From Gemmatimonadota bacterium (lineage in GTDB: Bacteria; Gemmatimonadota; Gemmatimonadetes; Gemmatimonadales; Gemmatimonadaceae), in the NCBI GenBank assembly GCA_028287235.1, contig JAQBQB010000026.1, forward strand, positions 248,001 through 312,000: a stretch of DNA of 64,000 nt, in the 5' to 3' direction. The position numbers and the translations under genes were made by a program. Below are positions 29,334-42,576 of the stretch, piece by piece; positions within the stretch are counted from its first letter, which is position 1; each line of letters begins with the position of its first letter. Below the pieces are notes generated by a model. It searched no databases. It was not told the origin of the DNA and saw only the letters and a program-made list of their open reading frames with translations.

Positions 29334-31238
29334 ATGTCGCACTTGTGGTCATCACAAGCGGGCGCGCAGCCGCAACCCGATAATTCCGTTCGCTTCACGC
29401 TCTGGGCTCCGCACGCCAAGCGTCCGCGCGTGCGCGTTTGCTCGGGCGACGCGCGCGGCGATCATTCGCTGACGGCGTATCCCGGAGGGCTCGGGCGCTT
29501 CGTCGCCGAAGTGCCGAACGTCCGCGCCGGCGACGACTACCTCTTCGTGCTCGACGACGAGCGCGAGCTACCCGATCCGGCGAGCCGCTGGCAGCCGCAC
29601 GGTGTGCACGGCCCATCGCGCGTCGTCGATCCCGCATTCGGCTGGACGGATCAGAGCTGGCGCGGCGTCTCGATGGACGAGCTGGTCATCTATGAGCTTC
29701 ACGTCGGCACGTTCACGCCTGAAGGAACTTTCGCCGCCATCGTTCCCCACCTCGCCGAGCTGAAGACGCTCGGCGTGTCGGCGATCGAGTTGATGCCCGT
29801 CGCGCAATTTCCCGGCGCGCGCAACTGGGGATACGACGGCGTCGGATTGTACGCCGCACAGGACAGCTACGGTGGACCCGCCGAGCTCAAGAAGCTCGTA
29901 AACGCGGCGCACGCGGCTGGTCTCGCCGTGCTGCTCGACGTGGTCTACAACCACGTCGGTCCGGAAGGGAATTACCTGGATGCCTTCGGCCCGTACTTCA
30001 CCGACGTCTATCGTACGCCGTGGGGACGCGCGATCAACTACGACGGACCCGACTCCGACGACGTTCGGCGATTCGTCGTCGGCAATGCACTCCACTGGAT
30101 CGGCGACTACCACATCGACGGACTCAGGCTCGATGCCGTGCACAGTATCTTCGATTTCGGCGCGCGGCACGTGCTCGAGGAAATCGCCGCCGAGGCGCAC
30201 GCGCTGGGCGAACGGCTCGGGCGCTCCGTCGTCGTCATTGCCGAGAGCGATCTGAACGATCCGAGAATCGTTCGGTCTGCCGACGAGTACGGCTATGGGC
30301 TCGACGGACAATGGAGCGACGATTTCCATCACGCCGTTCACGCGGCGCTCACGGGTGAAACGCGCGGCTACTTCGCCGACTTCGGACCGGTGTCGGCGAT
30401 CGCGAGCGCGCTGCGCGAGCCGTTCGTCTACGACGGCCGGTACTCGATGCACCGGCGCCGGCGCCATGGCGCGCCGTCGGTCGGGCTTCCGCGCAAACGG
30501 TTCGTCGTCGCCATTCAAAACCACGACCAGGTGGGGAATCGCGCGAAGGGCGACCGGCTGTCGACGCTTCTTGCGCCCGAACAGCTTCGACTCGCGGCGG
30601 CGTTGCTGCTCCTCTCGCCCTATGTACCGCTGATCTTCATGGGTGAGGAATACGGCGAGACGAATCCGTTTCCATATTTCGTGAGCCACGGCGATCCGGA
30701 GCTGATCGAAGCGGTGAGGGCGGGTCGGCGCGGTGAATTCCAGTCGTTCGACTGGGACGCCGAGGTCCCCGATCCGCACGACGAATCGGTCTTTCGTCAG
30801 GCGACGTTGGATCGCCCGAAGGCGGCGCGGCCGCCCCATGCTCAGCTGCTCGCGCTCTATCGCGACCTGCTGGCGCTGCGTCGCGACGAGCCCCTCATGC
30901 GCCCCGACGGCGCCCGGCTCGCGGTCGAGGCGGGCGAGAGGGGTTGGATTACCCTTCTCCGACAGCCGGTGGACGAGTCGCCGGGTGCCTCGGACGCTCT
31001 GTTGGCGCTGTTCAACTGTTCCGGCGAGGTCGCCGACGTGCCCATACCGGGGTCAACCGCTCGCGCATGGACCATGCGTCTGTCTACGGACGCGGTTGGG
31101 TATGGGGGTAACGCCGAGCTGGCTACGGACATCGTCGCGCGCGGGGCGGAGCCGGATGCGCCGAAACGTTTGGCGACGTCGGAGCGGACACTGTCTGTTC
31201 CACCGTGGACGGCTGCGTTGTACATGGTGTCGTCGTGA
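29334..31238 (+). CDS. treZ: Malto-oligosyltrehalose trehalohydrolase
   Basis: TreZ releases trehalose from maltooligosyltrehalose, the TreY product. An N-terminal E-set domain (FTLWAPHAKRPRVRV) precedes a GH13_10 barrel with YELHVGTFTPEGTF, Asp267 in LRLDAVHSI, Glu304 in VVIAESDLNDPR and Asp398 in IQNHDQVGNR, then the TreZ motif FMGEEYGETNPFPYF. The 634 residues match the family. The last codons V-S-S-stop lie in a GTGTCGTCGTGAG copy that opens an 11-unit repeat array. Confidence 0.96.
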   Translation: MSHLWSSQAGAQPQPDNSVRFTLWAPHAKRPRVRVCSGDARGDHSLTAYPGGLGRFVAEVPNVRAGDDYLFVLDDERELPDPASRWQPHGVHGPSRVVDPAFGWTDQSWRGVSMDELVIYELHVGTFTPEGTFAAIVPHLAELKTLGVSAIELMPVAQFPGARNWGYDGVGLYAAQDSYGGPAELKKLVNAAHAAGLAVLLDVVYNHVGPEGNYLDAFGPYFTDVYRTPWGRAINYDGPDSDDVRRFVVGNALHWIGDYHIDGLRLDAVHSIFDFGARHVLEEIAAEAHALGERLGRSVVVIAESDLNDPRIVRSADEYGYGLDGQWSDDFHHAVHAALTGETRGYFADFGPVSAIASALREPFVYDGRYSMHRRRRHGAPSVGLPRKRFVVAIQNHDQVGNRAKGDRLSTLLAPEQLRLAAALLLLSPYVPLIFMGEEYGETNPFPYFVSHGDPELIEAVRAGRRGEFQSFDWDAEVPDPHDESVFRQATLDRPKAARPPHAQLLALYRDLLALRRDEPLMRPDGARLAVEAGERGWITLLRQPVDESPGASDALLALFNCSGEVADVPIPGSTARAWTMRLSTDAVGYGGNAELATDIVARGAEPDAPKRLATSERTLSVPPWTAALYMVSS

Positions 31239-31445
31239 GCGAAGCGTGTCGTCCTGAGCGAAGCGTGTCATCCTGAGCAAAGCGTGTCGTCCTGAGCGAA
31301 GCGTGTCATCCTGAGCAATGCGTGTCATCCTGAGCAAAGCGTGTCGTCCTGAGCGAAGCGTGTCATCCTGAGCGAAGCGTGTCATCCTGAGCAATGCGTG
31401 TCATCCTGAGCGATACCTTGTCATCCTGAGCGAAGCGAGGGATCG
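31229..31445. repeat. Tandem array of eleven 19-base repeat units
   Basis: Units of GTCATCCTGAGCGAAGCGT (with GTCGTC, GCAAAG and GCAATG variants) run head to tail from inside the treZ stop to just before glgX. All are in one orientation, so no hairpin forms. The last unit is extended to GCGAGGGATC, the start of a full repeat. The alternation of variants suggests expansion by slippage or unequal exchange. Confidence 0.9.
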
Positions 31446-31450
31446 GCTCG

Positions 31451-31487
31451 GCAATTCCATATCTATAATTCCAATTCTATAATAATC
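31451..31487 (+). promoter_or_regulatory. glgX: AT-rich promoter region of glgX
   Basis: Two TATAAT boxes (31464-31469 and 31478-31483) stand in a strikingly AT-rich stretch directly before the glgX ATG at 31488. No Shine-Dalgarno site is present. The second box would give a transcript beginning at or near the ATG (leaderless), the first a leader of about 12 bases. No good -35 is visible. Confidence 0.5.
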
Positions 31488-33660
31488 ATGCGCGTTTGGC
31501 CCGGCCAACCTTATCCACTTGGTGCCTCCTGGGACGGCCAGGGCGTCAACTTCGCGATCTTCACGGAGCACGCCACCGCGGTCGAGCTGTGCCTGTTCAG
31601 TCACGAAGACGACGCCGTCGAGTCGCAGAAGATCATGCTGCGGGAGTACACCGACCAGGTCTGGCACTGCTACCTGCCCGACGTGCGCCCCGGACAGTTT
31701 TACGGCTATCGCGTGCACGGTCCCTACGAGCCCGACCAGGGCCACCGGTTCAACCCGGCGAAGCTCCTCATCGACCCGTACGCCAAGGCGATCACTGGGT
31801 CGATCAAGTGGAGCAACGCGCTCTTCGCGTACAAGGTCGGCTCGGGCCACGAAGACCTCGAGCCCGATCCCGACAACAGCGCCGGCGGCGTTCCCAAGTG
31901 CGTCGTGATCGATCCCGCCTTTACCTGGGACAACGACCGTCCGCTCCACATTCCGTGGAACCGCACGGCCATCTACGAGTGCCACGTGAAGGGGATGAGC
32001 AAGCTGCATCCCGAAGTGCCCGAGAATCTGCGCGGCACCTACCTCGGCCTCGCCAGTGACGCGATGATCGAGTACTTCCTCGCGCTCGGCATCACCGCCG
32101 TTGAATTGCTTCCCGTGCACCAGTTCGTCGTCGACCGGCATCTCGCCGAGCGAGGGCTCACGAATTACTGGGGCTACAACTCGATCGGCTTCTTCGCGCC
32201 CGACGTGCGCTACGCAGCCAAGGGCCTGGGCAACCAGGTCTATGAGTTCAAGAGCATGGTGAAGACGCTCCACTCGGCGGGCATCGAAGTCATTCTCGAC
32301 GTGGTCTACAACCACACAGGCGAAGGCAACCACCTCGGACCCACGCTGTCGCTGCGCGGCATCGACAACCGCGCCTATTACCGGCTCGAGCAGAACCCGC
32401 GCTTCTACACCGACTTTACCGGCACGGGCAACAGCCTCAACATGCAACACCCGCGCACGATCCAGCTCATCATGGATTCGCTGCGCTACTGGGTCGACGA
32501 CATGCACGTCGACGGCTTTCGCTTCGATCTCGCGCCGGTGCTCGCGCGCGAGCTGCACGACGTCGACAAGCTGTCGGCCTTCTTCGACATCATCCACCAG
32601 GACCCCACGCTCGCGAAGGTGAAGCTCATCGCCGAGCCGTGGGACGTGGGGCCCGGCGGCTACCAAGTCGGCAACTTTCCCATTCGGTGGGCCGAGTGGA
32701 ACGGCAAATACCGCGATGCCGTTCGCCACTTCTGGAAAGGCGACGCCGGCGTGGTGCCCGAGCTCGCGTCGCGGCTCGCCGGCTCGAGCGACATCTACGA
32801 GCCCAGCGGACGCGGCGCCTACGCCAGCGTGAACTTCATCACCGCGCACGACGGTTACACGCTGTACGACTTGGTCAGCTACGAGCAGAAGCACAACGAG
32901 GCAAACGGCGAGAACAACCACGACGGACACGACGACAACATCAGCCGCAACTGGGGCGTCGAAGGCGACACGACGGATCCGCGAATCCTCGACGCGCGCT
33001 TTCGCGTGATGCGCGACTTCATCGCGACGCTCGCGTTTTCACAGGGCGTTCCCATGCTGTCGCACGGCGACGAGATCGCGCGCACCCAGCACGGCAACAA
33101 CAACGCGTACGCCCAGGACAACGAGGTGTCCTGGATGCCCTGGGGCGAGCTCGACAACTGGCGGCGGCAATTGCTCGCGTTTACGCGGAAATGCTTCAAT
33201 CTTCGTCACACGCACGCAGTGCTGCGGCGCCGACATTTCTTCCGTGGTGAGCCCACGATCAAAGGCGGGCGAAAAGATCTGTCGTGGATCCGCTCCGACG
33301 GCCAGGAGATGTCCGATGCCGATTGGGGCAATCCGAACAACCATGCGCTCGGCATGTTGATCTACGGCGACGCGACCGACGAGACCGACGATCGCGGCCG
33401 CCCGATCAAGGGTGAAACGCTCTTGCTGTTACTGAACGGCGGAAACACGCAGCTGTCGTTCACCACGCCGGTGATCGAAGGTGACGGCATCTGGGCCGAG
33501 ATGGTGGATACGGCGCGCCGCGAGCTGCGCGTCATTCCCACCGGCTTGGTGCTGCTCGAGCCGTATTCGCTCGTGCTGCTCCGGTATGGCGAGAACCGTC
33601 GAATGACCGACTCGGCCGATCCGACGAATGTGAGCGGCAGCATCACGAATCGAGAGTCGA

Positions 33661-33668
<8 letters not shown>
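31488..33668 (+). CDS. glgX: Glycogen debranching enzyme
   Basis: GlgX/TreX hydrolyses alpha-1,6 branches. The 726-residue protein has an N-terminal CBM48 (PLGASWDGQGVNFAIFTEHA), then a GH13_11 barrel with LTNYWGYNSIGFFAPD, Asp347 in GFRFDLAPVL, Glu383 in LIAEPWDVG and Asp455 in FITAHDGYTL, followed by the isoamylase/GlgX signature HGDEIARTQHGNNNAYAQDN. It leads a tight run of four genes (glgX-glgB-malQ-treY). Its 3' end overlaps glgB by eight bases. Confidence 0.96.
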
Positions 33669-35978
<2,310 letters not shown>

Positions 35979-35982
<4 letters not shown>

Positions 35983-38150
35983 GCACGACGCACCTCGAGC
36001 GGCTCGCGACGCGCGTCGGAATTCTCCCCGACTATTTCGATCAGAGCGGAACGAAACATCGCACGACCGACGAGACGCGCCGCGCGCTGCTCGCCGCGCT
36101 CGGATTTGACGCAACCACCGAAGAAGATGCCGAAGACGCGCTCGCGCGATTGGATGCCGAAGCGAGCCGCGAGCTAATGCCTCCCGTTCGCGTCATCGAG
36201 ATCGGCAACCTGACGCACGAGCGCTTCGACGTGCGCACGCCTCGCTCCCGCGCGCGCGGGCCTTGGCGGTTGGACATCGAGACCGAGACCGGGCGGCAGT
36301 ATCGCGCCGACGGGGCGTGGCAGGGCGACGCGTTGCTCGAGCTCGCGTTGCCTCCCGACCTGCCCATCGGCTACCACACCGTGCGGCTCTGCCTGAACGA
36401 CGTCAGCCAGGAATGGATCGATGAGCAAACGCTCATTGTCGTTCCGCCGCGCTGCGTATCACCCGAGGAAATCATTGGACCGGGCGGCGCATTCGGCCTC
36501 ATCGCCAATCTCTATACGCTACGCAGCGACTCGAACTGGGGAGTCGGCGATTTCTCCGATCTGGCGACGCTCGGCGAATGGGGCGGCTCCGCTGGCGCCG
36601 ACTTCGCCGGGGTCAACCCGCTCCACGCGCTGCTGAATCGCGGGAACGACATCAGCCCCTACAGCCCCGTCAGCCGGCTCTTTCGCAATCCCCTCTACGT
36701 CGACGTCGCGCGCGTGCCTGAGCTGGACCAGGCGCCGGAAGTCCGTGAGCGCATCATGTCGCCCGAGCTCCAGGCGCAGCTCGCGTCGCTCCGCGAGTCG
36801 GCGGAGGTCAAGTACGAGCAGGTGATGGGCGTCAAGGGCATCGCACTCGACGCGCTGCACCGCGTGTTCTGGGAAGGCGTGCGCGGCTCGGGCAACGCGC
36901 GCGATCGCGCGTACGCCGAATACGTTGCCGCGAACGAGCCGGCGCTGACGCGCTTCGCCACGTGGATGGCGATCGCCGAAGACCAGATGCGCCACCCGGG
37001 CAACACGCACGGGTGTGATTGGCGCGACTGGCCCGTAGGGTTGCGCACGCCCGACTCACCCGCCGTCCGCCGCTTTGCTGAGACGCACGAGACGCGTGTC
37101 GACTTCCATCGTTGGCTGCAATTCGAGGCCGACCGTCAGCTTGGTGAAGCGGCAGACCGCGCGCGGAGCGCTGGGATGCGCATCGGCCTGTATCAGGATC
37201 TCGCCATCGGCACGTCGCCCGCCGGCGCCGACGCATGGTCGCTGCCCACGCTCTTCGCGCGCGGCGCGAGCGTGGGTGCACCGCCCGATCCGCTCGCGAC
37301 CAACGGACAGAACTGGGGCCTGCCTCCGATGAACCCGCGCGTGCTGCAGCGCAATCGCTACCGCTACTTCATCGATCTCGTACGCAGCGGCTTTCGCCAC
37401 GCCGGCGCGCTGCGCATCGATCACGTGATGGGGCTGTTCCGCCTCTTCTGGATTCCCGAAGGAAGGCCCGGATCAGAAGGCGCGTACGTCGAGTATCCGT
37501 CGAACGATCTGCTCGGCATCATCGCACTCGAGAGCGTGCGACACAACGCGCTCGTCGTCGGCGAAGACCTCGGTACCGTTCCCGACTACGTGCCGCCGGC
37601 GCTGGCAAAGTGGGGCGTTCTGTCATCCAAGGTGCTCTACTTCGAGCGCGACTGGAACAGCGGCGGCGCGTTCAAGCCCGCCGACAGCTACCCGCGGCTC
37701 GCGCTCGCCACCGCGAACACACACGACCTCGCGACGCTCACCGGGTTCTGGGAGGGCCGCGACATCGACGTGCGACGCTCGGTGGGCCTGATCGAGTCCG
37801 ACGAAGATGCGCGCCGCGCGCACGACGAGCGAAACACGGATCGCGTAGCGCTGCTTCGCGCGCTGTCCGTCGAAAAAATCATCCCCGAAAACTCGGCGCC
37901 GCAGACGCCGGCGGTGCTCCGCGCGGCGGTGCATGCCTTTCTCTGCCGCACGCCATCACAACTCGTCGGGCTGTCGGTCGACGACCTCGCCGGTGAGGTG
38001 GAGTCGGTGAACGTCCCCGGCGTTGGCCCGGACAAGTACCCGAGTTGGACGCGCAAGATGCGCGTGTCGCTCGAGGTGCTCGCCGCGAGCACGGACGCGC
38101 TGGTCGCGCTCAGGTGCGACGGCCGCATGCGCAGCAGCACGGAGGCGTGA
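35979..38150 (+). CDS. malQ: 4-alpha-glucanotransferase (amylomaltase)
   Basis: MalQ disproportionates maltodextrins. The 723-residue GH77 protein carries the N-terminal extension of the E. coli-type enzyme. The barrel has DSNWGVGDFSDLA, LRIDHVMGLFRLFW (Asp481), VGEDLGTVPDYV (Glu529) and ANTHDLATLTGFW (Asp583). The start overlaps the glgB stop (ATGA) and the stop shares one base with the treY start. A much longer open frame extends upstream only because the same frame is open across glgB. Confidence 0.95.
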
Positions 38151-40777
38151 TGCCGCGCCCGCCGCTCACGGCCACGTATCGCCTGCAAATGAACGCGGGC
38201 TTCACTCTCGCCAACGCTCGCGAGCGCGTCGACTACTTCGCGGCACTCGGCGTCTCACATTTGTACCTGTCGCCAATCTTCGCGGCGCGCCGGGGCAGCA
38301 TGCACGGCTACGACGTCGTCGACCCCACGCGCGTGAACCCCGAGCTCGGGAGCGAGGCCGATCTGCGCGCGCTGGCGGCCGACCTCCACGCGCGCGGCAT
38401 GGGGCTCATGCTCGACATCGTGCCGAACCACATGGGCATCGGCCCCGAGAACGTGTACTGGGACGACGTGCTCACCCACGGCGAGCGCTCGCGCTTCGCG
38501 CCCTGGTTCGACATAGAATGGAATCACCACAAGGTGATCCTGCCCATTCTCGGAGACGAGCTCGATCGCGTGCTCGAGCGCGGCGAGCTGTCGGTGAAGC
38601 TCATCGAAGGCGAGACGCCGCGCATCGTGCACTTCTCGCACAGCTTTCCCGTCGATCCCGCGTCGCTGCCACCAGAGCTTCAGTTGGCGCAGGTGGATCA
38701 GGAAGAGGCGGGCGGACTCGCCGAGGCATACTCACGCCCGGAAGGACGCGAGCGGCTGCGGGCGCTGCTCGAGGCGCAACACTACCGCCTCGTCTTCTGG
38801 CGGCGCGGCCAGACCGAGATCAACTACCGCCGCTTCTTCGACGTCAACGATCTCATCGCCCTGCGCATGGAGGACCGCGCGGTCTTCGACGCCACGCATG
38901 CGTTCGTTCTCGGCCTCGTCCGCGACGGCACCGTCGACGTGCTGCGCATCGATCACATCGACGGCCTGCTGCAACCGGCCGAGTATCTCGCTCGGCTTCG
39001 CGCCGCCGTCTCGCCCGACACACCTCTATTCGTCGAGAAAATTCTCTCGGTCGACGAGAAGCTTCCCGCCGATTGGCCGGTGCAGGGCACCACGGGCTAC
39101 GATTTTCTGAACGACCTCGGCGATGTGTTCGTCGATCCAGCGGGCTTTCGCGAGATCGAGCGCTCCTATCGGTACATGCGCCGCCTCGAGGAAGGCACTT
39201 TCCACGATGTGGCGCGAGCCGGCAAGGCGGGCATCCTCGCCGGCGCCCTGCGCGCCGACGTCGAACGGCTCGCCGCGCTGCTGCAGCCGATCGCGCGCGC
39301 CGGCAGACACCGCTGGGCGATCGCCCAGATCGCCGATGCACTCGCCGAGCTCGTCGTAGCGCTGCCGGTGTACCGCACGTACATCGCCGCGAACGCCCCG
39401 ATCGATCCCGCGGATCGCGCGCGCATCGAACGCGCGGCAATCAGCGCCGAGACGCGCGCAGCTTCGCCGGAGATCGTGGCCTTTGCGCGCGACGTCATGC
39501 TGGATCGCCTACCATCCGCCGACCCCGCCGCGCGACTGCGCTTCGTTCAGCGGTTCCAGCAGCTCAGCGGTCCGGCCACGGCCAAGGGCGTCGAAGACAC
39601 CGCGCTGTACGCGTATGTGCCGCTCGCCTCGCGCAACGAAGTCGGCGGCTCGCCGGATCGGCCACTCGACGACGCCGTTGCCCGGTTGCACGAGGCGAAT
39701 TTGCATCGGGCCGAGCATTGGCCGCTCGCGCTGCTCACGACCACCACGCACGACACCAAGCGCAGCGCCGACGTGCGCGCGCGACTCGACGCGCTGTCGG
39801 AGATGCCGCACGAGTGGGAGCGCTCGGTTCGCCGGTGGCGGCGCCTCAACGACAAGCACCGCAAAACCGTGCGCGGCCGCATGGCGCCGGATACGAACAG
39901 CGAGTACGTGCTCTACCAGTCGCTCCTCGCGCTCTGGCCGGCGCCGCGCGCCGGACGCCGCAGCGACGACGTCCCCGATCGCGCGTGGCGCGACGCGGCA
40001 CGCCATCGCCTCACGCGCTACATGCTCAAGGCCGCGCGGGAGGCGAAGAATCGCACCAGCTGGACCGAGCCCGACGCGGCGTACGAGGAGGCGCTCACGC
40101 ATTTCGTCGGCGCCATCCTCGAGCCGGCCGACGACGCGCCCTTTCTACCCGATGTCGCGCGCCTCGTGTCGCGCGTCGCGAACGTGGCCGCCTACAATGC
40201 GCTGGCGCGAACCGTCATTCATCTCACCGCGCCCGGCACGCCGGACATCTATCAAGGAGACGAGCTCTGGGACTATGTGCTCGTCGATCCGGACAATCGC
40301 CGTCAAGTCGAGTACGATCTTCGCGCCGGCGCGCTCGCTGATCTCGCGTCGACCGAGCGGCGTATCGCCGAGGGCAAGCCGGGCGATCGAGGTAGCGTTG
40401 TCGACTTGTTCGACAACCGGACCAAGCTGTTGATCACGCATCGCCTGCTCGCCGCGCGTCGGGCACACGCCGACCTCTTTGCCAAGGGGAGCTATCGAGG
40501 ATTGTCAGTCAAAGGATCGCAAGCAGCGCACGTGATCGCGTTTGCGCGAAGCTTCGAGGGCCGCCATGTCATCACCGCGGCTCCGCGCCTCGTCTGTGAC
40601 CTGCTCGCGGCCGACACGCGCGAGTGGTGGGGAGACACCGCGGTCGAATTGCCCGAGGAGCTGCGCGGCTCGCAATTGTCGTCGTGGATCGTCACCGAGA
40701 ACTTCGACGTGTCGAGCGGTGTACTCGAGATTGCCAGCCTGTTCGCCAAACTTCCGGTGGCGGTCGTCGGCAACTAG
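38150..40777 (+). CDS. treY: Malto-oligosyltrehalose synthase
   Basis: TreY turns the reducing-end maltose unit of a maltodextrin into a trehalosyl unit, for TreZ to release. The 875-residue GH13_26 protein has TATYRLQMNAGFT, YLSPIFAARRGSMHGYDVVD, LDIVPNHMG, Asp268 in LRIDHIDGL, Glu296 in FVEKILSVDEKLP, GTTGYDFLNDL and Asp535 in TTTHDTKRSADVRAR. ATG 38150 has GGAGG five bases upstream and overlaps the malQ stop by one base. treZ is not adjacent but lies two repeat-bounded steps upstream. Confidence 0.96.
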   Translation: MPRPPLTATYRLQMNAGFTLANARERVDYFAALGVSHLYLSPIFAARRGSMHGYDVVDPTRVNPELGSEADLRALAADLHARGMGLMLDIVPNHMGIGPENVYWDDVLTHGERSRFAPWFDIEWNHHKVILPILGDELDRVLERGELSVKLIEGETPRIVHFSHSFPVDPASLPPELQLAQVDQEEAGGLAEAYSRPEGRERLRALLEAQHYRLVFWRRGQTEINYRRFFDVNDLIALRMEDRAVFDATHAFVLGLVRDGTVDVLRIDHIDGLLQPAEYLARLRAAVSPDTPLFVEKILSVDEKLPADWPVQGTTGYDFLNDLGDVFVDPAGFREIERSYRYMRRLEEGTFHDVARAGKAGILAGALRADVERLAALLQPIARAGRHRWAIAQIADALAELVVALPVYRTYIAANAPIDPADRARIERAAISAETRAASPEIVAFARDVMLDRLPSADPAARLRFVQRFQQLSGPATAKGVEDTALYAYVPLASRNEVGGSPDRPLDDAVARLHEANLHRAEHWPLALLTTTTHDTKRSADVRARLDALSEMPHEWERSVRRWRRLNDKHRKTVRGRMAPDTNSEYVLYQSLLALWPAPRAGRRSDDVPDRAWRDAARHRLTRYMLKAAREAKNRTSWTEPDAAYEEALTHFVGAILEPADDAPFLPDVARLVSRVANVAAYNALARTVIHLTAPGTPDIYQGDELWDYVLVDPDNRRQVEYDLRAGALADLASTERRIAEGKPGDRGSVVDLFDNRTKLLITHRLLAARRAHADLFAKGSYRGLSVKGSQAAHVIAFARSFEGRHVITAAPRLVCDLLAADTREWWGDTAVELPEELRGSQLSSWIVTENFDVSSGVLEIASLFAKLPVAVVGN

Positions 40778-40825
40778 CTTCTCGCGACGCGCCTCGCGGA
40801 CTGATCCGTAGCGCCGCTGGCACGA

Positions 40826-40831
40826 TATACT
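40826..40831 (+). promoter_or_regulatory. glgP: Possible -10 box of glgP
   Basis: TATACT matches the sigma-70 -10 consensus at five of six positions and lies 15 bases before the glgP ATG, in the 69-base gap after treY. I find no convincing -35 sequence. Confidence 0.3.
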
Positions 40832-40846
40832 CAGCACACCCGCCGA

Positions 40847-42568
40847 ATGATCAACGTCCCATCCAACAGCACCGTCGCGTACTTCTCGATGGAGATCGCG
40901 CTCGACAAGGCGGTCCCAACCTATAGCGGCGGTCTGGGTGTGCTCGCCGGCGACACACTGCGCTCTGCGGCCGACCTTTCGGTTCCCGTCGTGGGCATCA
41001 CGCTGCTCCATCGCAAAGGCTATTTCCAGCAGCACCTCGACGCGAGCGGCAACCAGACCGAGTCGCCCGTCCTCTGGCGTCCCGAAGACAAGCTCGAGTC
41101 GGTGGACGCCCGCACCACGGTGTCGATCGAAGGACGAACCGTGCACGTGCGCGCGTGGAAGTATCCGGTGCGCGGCGTCACGGGACACGAAGTGCCGGTG
41201 TACTTGCTCGACACGCAGTTGCCCGAGAACAGTGAGTGGGATCAGACGCTCACCGACTACCTGTACGGCGGCGACAACCACTACCGTCTCTGCCAGGAGA
41301 TCGTCCTCGGCATGGGAGGCGCGGCGCTGCTGCGCTCGCTGCACATTCCCGCACAGATCTACCACTTGAACGAAGGACACTCGGCGCTGCTCACCTTGTG
41401 TCTGCTCGAGTGGCAGCTCGACGGCCGCAAGGCGTTCGAGCTCGACGAGGGCGATATCGAAGCGGTCCGCCACCGTTGCGTGTTTACGACGCACACGCCG
41501 GTGCCCGCCGGCCACGACAAATTTCCGATCGAAGTCGTACGCCGCGTGCTCGGCGACGAGGCTGTCGCGTTGCTCGAGGCCGCGCACTGCGTCGACGACG
41601 CCACGCTCAACATGACGCATCTTGCGCTTCGCCTGGCTCGCTGGGTCAACGGCGTCGCGATGAAACACCGCGAGGTGTCGCAGGGAATGTTTCCGAACTT
41701 CCCGATCGACGCGATCACCAATGGCGTCCACGCCGGCACGTGGACGTCGCCCGCGTTCCAACGCCTGCTCGACAAGCGCATTCCCGAGTGGCGGCTGGAC
41801 AATCTCTACCTGCGCTACGCGGTCGGCATTCCGCTGCAGGAGGTTCGCGCCGCGCATGCCGAAGCGAAGAAGACGATGCTCGCCGCGATTGCCGAGCGCA
41901 CCGGCGTGCTGCTCGATCCAAAGGTGTTCACGATCGGCTTCGCGCGGCGTGCGACGCCGTACAAGCGCGCCGATCTGCTCTTCGCCGATCCCGCGCGCCT
42001 CGCCGAGATCGCCACCTCGGTGGGACCGATTCAGATCGTATTCGGCGGCAAGGCGCATCCGAACGACAGCGGCGGCAAGGATCTCATTCGCCGAATCCAC
42101 GAGGCGGCAGCCGCGCTCGCCGGACAGGTATCGGTGGTCTACGTCGAGAACTACGAGATGGAGATCGCCGGGAAGATCGTCGCCGGCGTCGACCTCTGGC
42201 TGAACAATCCGATGAAGCCGCTCGAGGCCAGCGGCACGAGCGGCATGAAGGCGGCGCTCAACGGCGTGCCCAGCCTGAGTGTGCTCGACGGCTGGTGGAT
42301 CGAAGGCCACGTCGAAGGCGTGACCGGCTGGTCGATCGGCGACGCCGAGACCGAGGGGGACCAATCCAAAGACGCTAATGAGATTTATCTAAAGCTCGAG
42401 CGCGTCATCTTACCGCTGTACTACGGTCTGCCCTTCGCCTACGCCGAGGTCATGCGAGCGTCGATCTCGCTGAACGGCTCGTTCTTCAACACCCAGCGCA
42501 TGGTCGAGCAATACGTGCGCAACGCCTACTTCCCCGAAGAGACGCAGGTGCTGCAAGAGGTCGGCTGA
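40847..42568 (+). CDS. glgP: Alpha-glucan phosphorylase (short GT35 form)
   Basis: The enzyme releases glucose-1-phosphate from alpha-glucan with PLP. The 573-residue protein is the short, bacterial/archaeal-type phosphorylase: VAYFSMEIALDKAVPTYSGG, GGLGVLAGDTLRSA, HLNEGHSALL, FTTHTPVPAGHDKF, ITNGVHAGTW, and EASGTSGMKAALNG, whose Lys468 should hold PLP. It may differ from long GlgP in substrate length preference. It ends the glucan block; the next gene is on the other strand. Confidence 0.92.
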   Translation: MINVPSNSTVAYFSMEIALDKAVPTYSGGLGVLAGDTLRSAADLSVPVVGITLLHRKGYFQQHLDASGNQTESPVLWRPEDKLESVDARTTVSIEGRTVHVRAWKYPVRGVTGHEVPVYLLDTQLPENSEWDQTLTDYLYGGDNHYRLCQEIVLGMGGAALLRSLHIPAQIYHLNEGHSALLTLCLLEWQLDGRKAFELDEGDIEAVRHRCVFTTHTPVPAGHDKFPIEVVRRVLGDEAVALLEAAHCVDDATLNMTHLALRLARWVNGVAMKHREVSQGMFPNFPIDAITNGVHAGTWTSPAFQRLLDKRIPEWRLDNLYLRYAVGIPLQEVRAAHAEAKKTMLAAIAERTGVLLDPKVFTIGFARRATPYKRADLLFADPARLAEIATSVGPIQIVFGGKAHPNDSGGKDLIRRIHEAAAALAGQVSVVYVENYEMEIAGKIVAGVDLWLNNPMKPLEASGTSGMKAALNGVPSLSVLDGWWIEGHVEGVTGWSIGDAETEGDQSKDANEIYLKLERVILPLYYGLPFAYAEVMRASISLNGSFFNTQRMVEQYVRNAYFPEETQVLQEVG

Positions 42569-42576
42569 GGCCGGCC

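Noticed and set aside
31053-31394. Minus-strand frame encoding repeated LRMTRFAQDD-like units
   Set aside because: It is only the translated tandem repeat plus the antisense end of treZ, with no start signal or domain.
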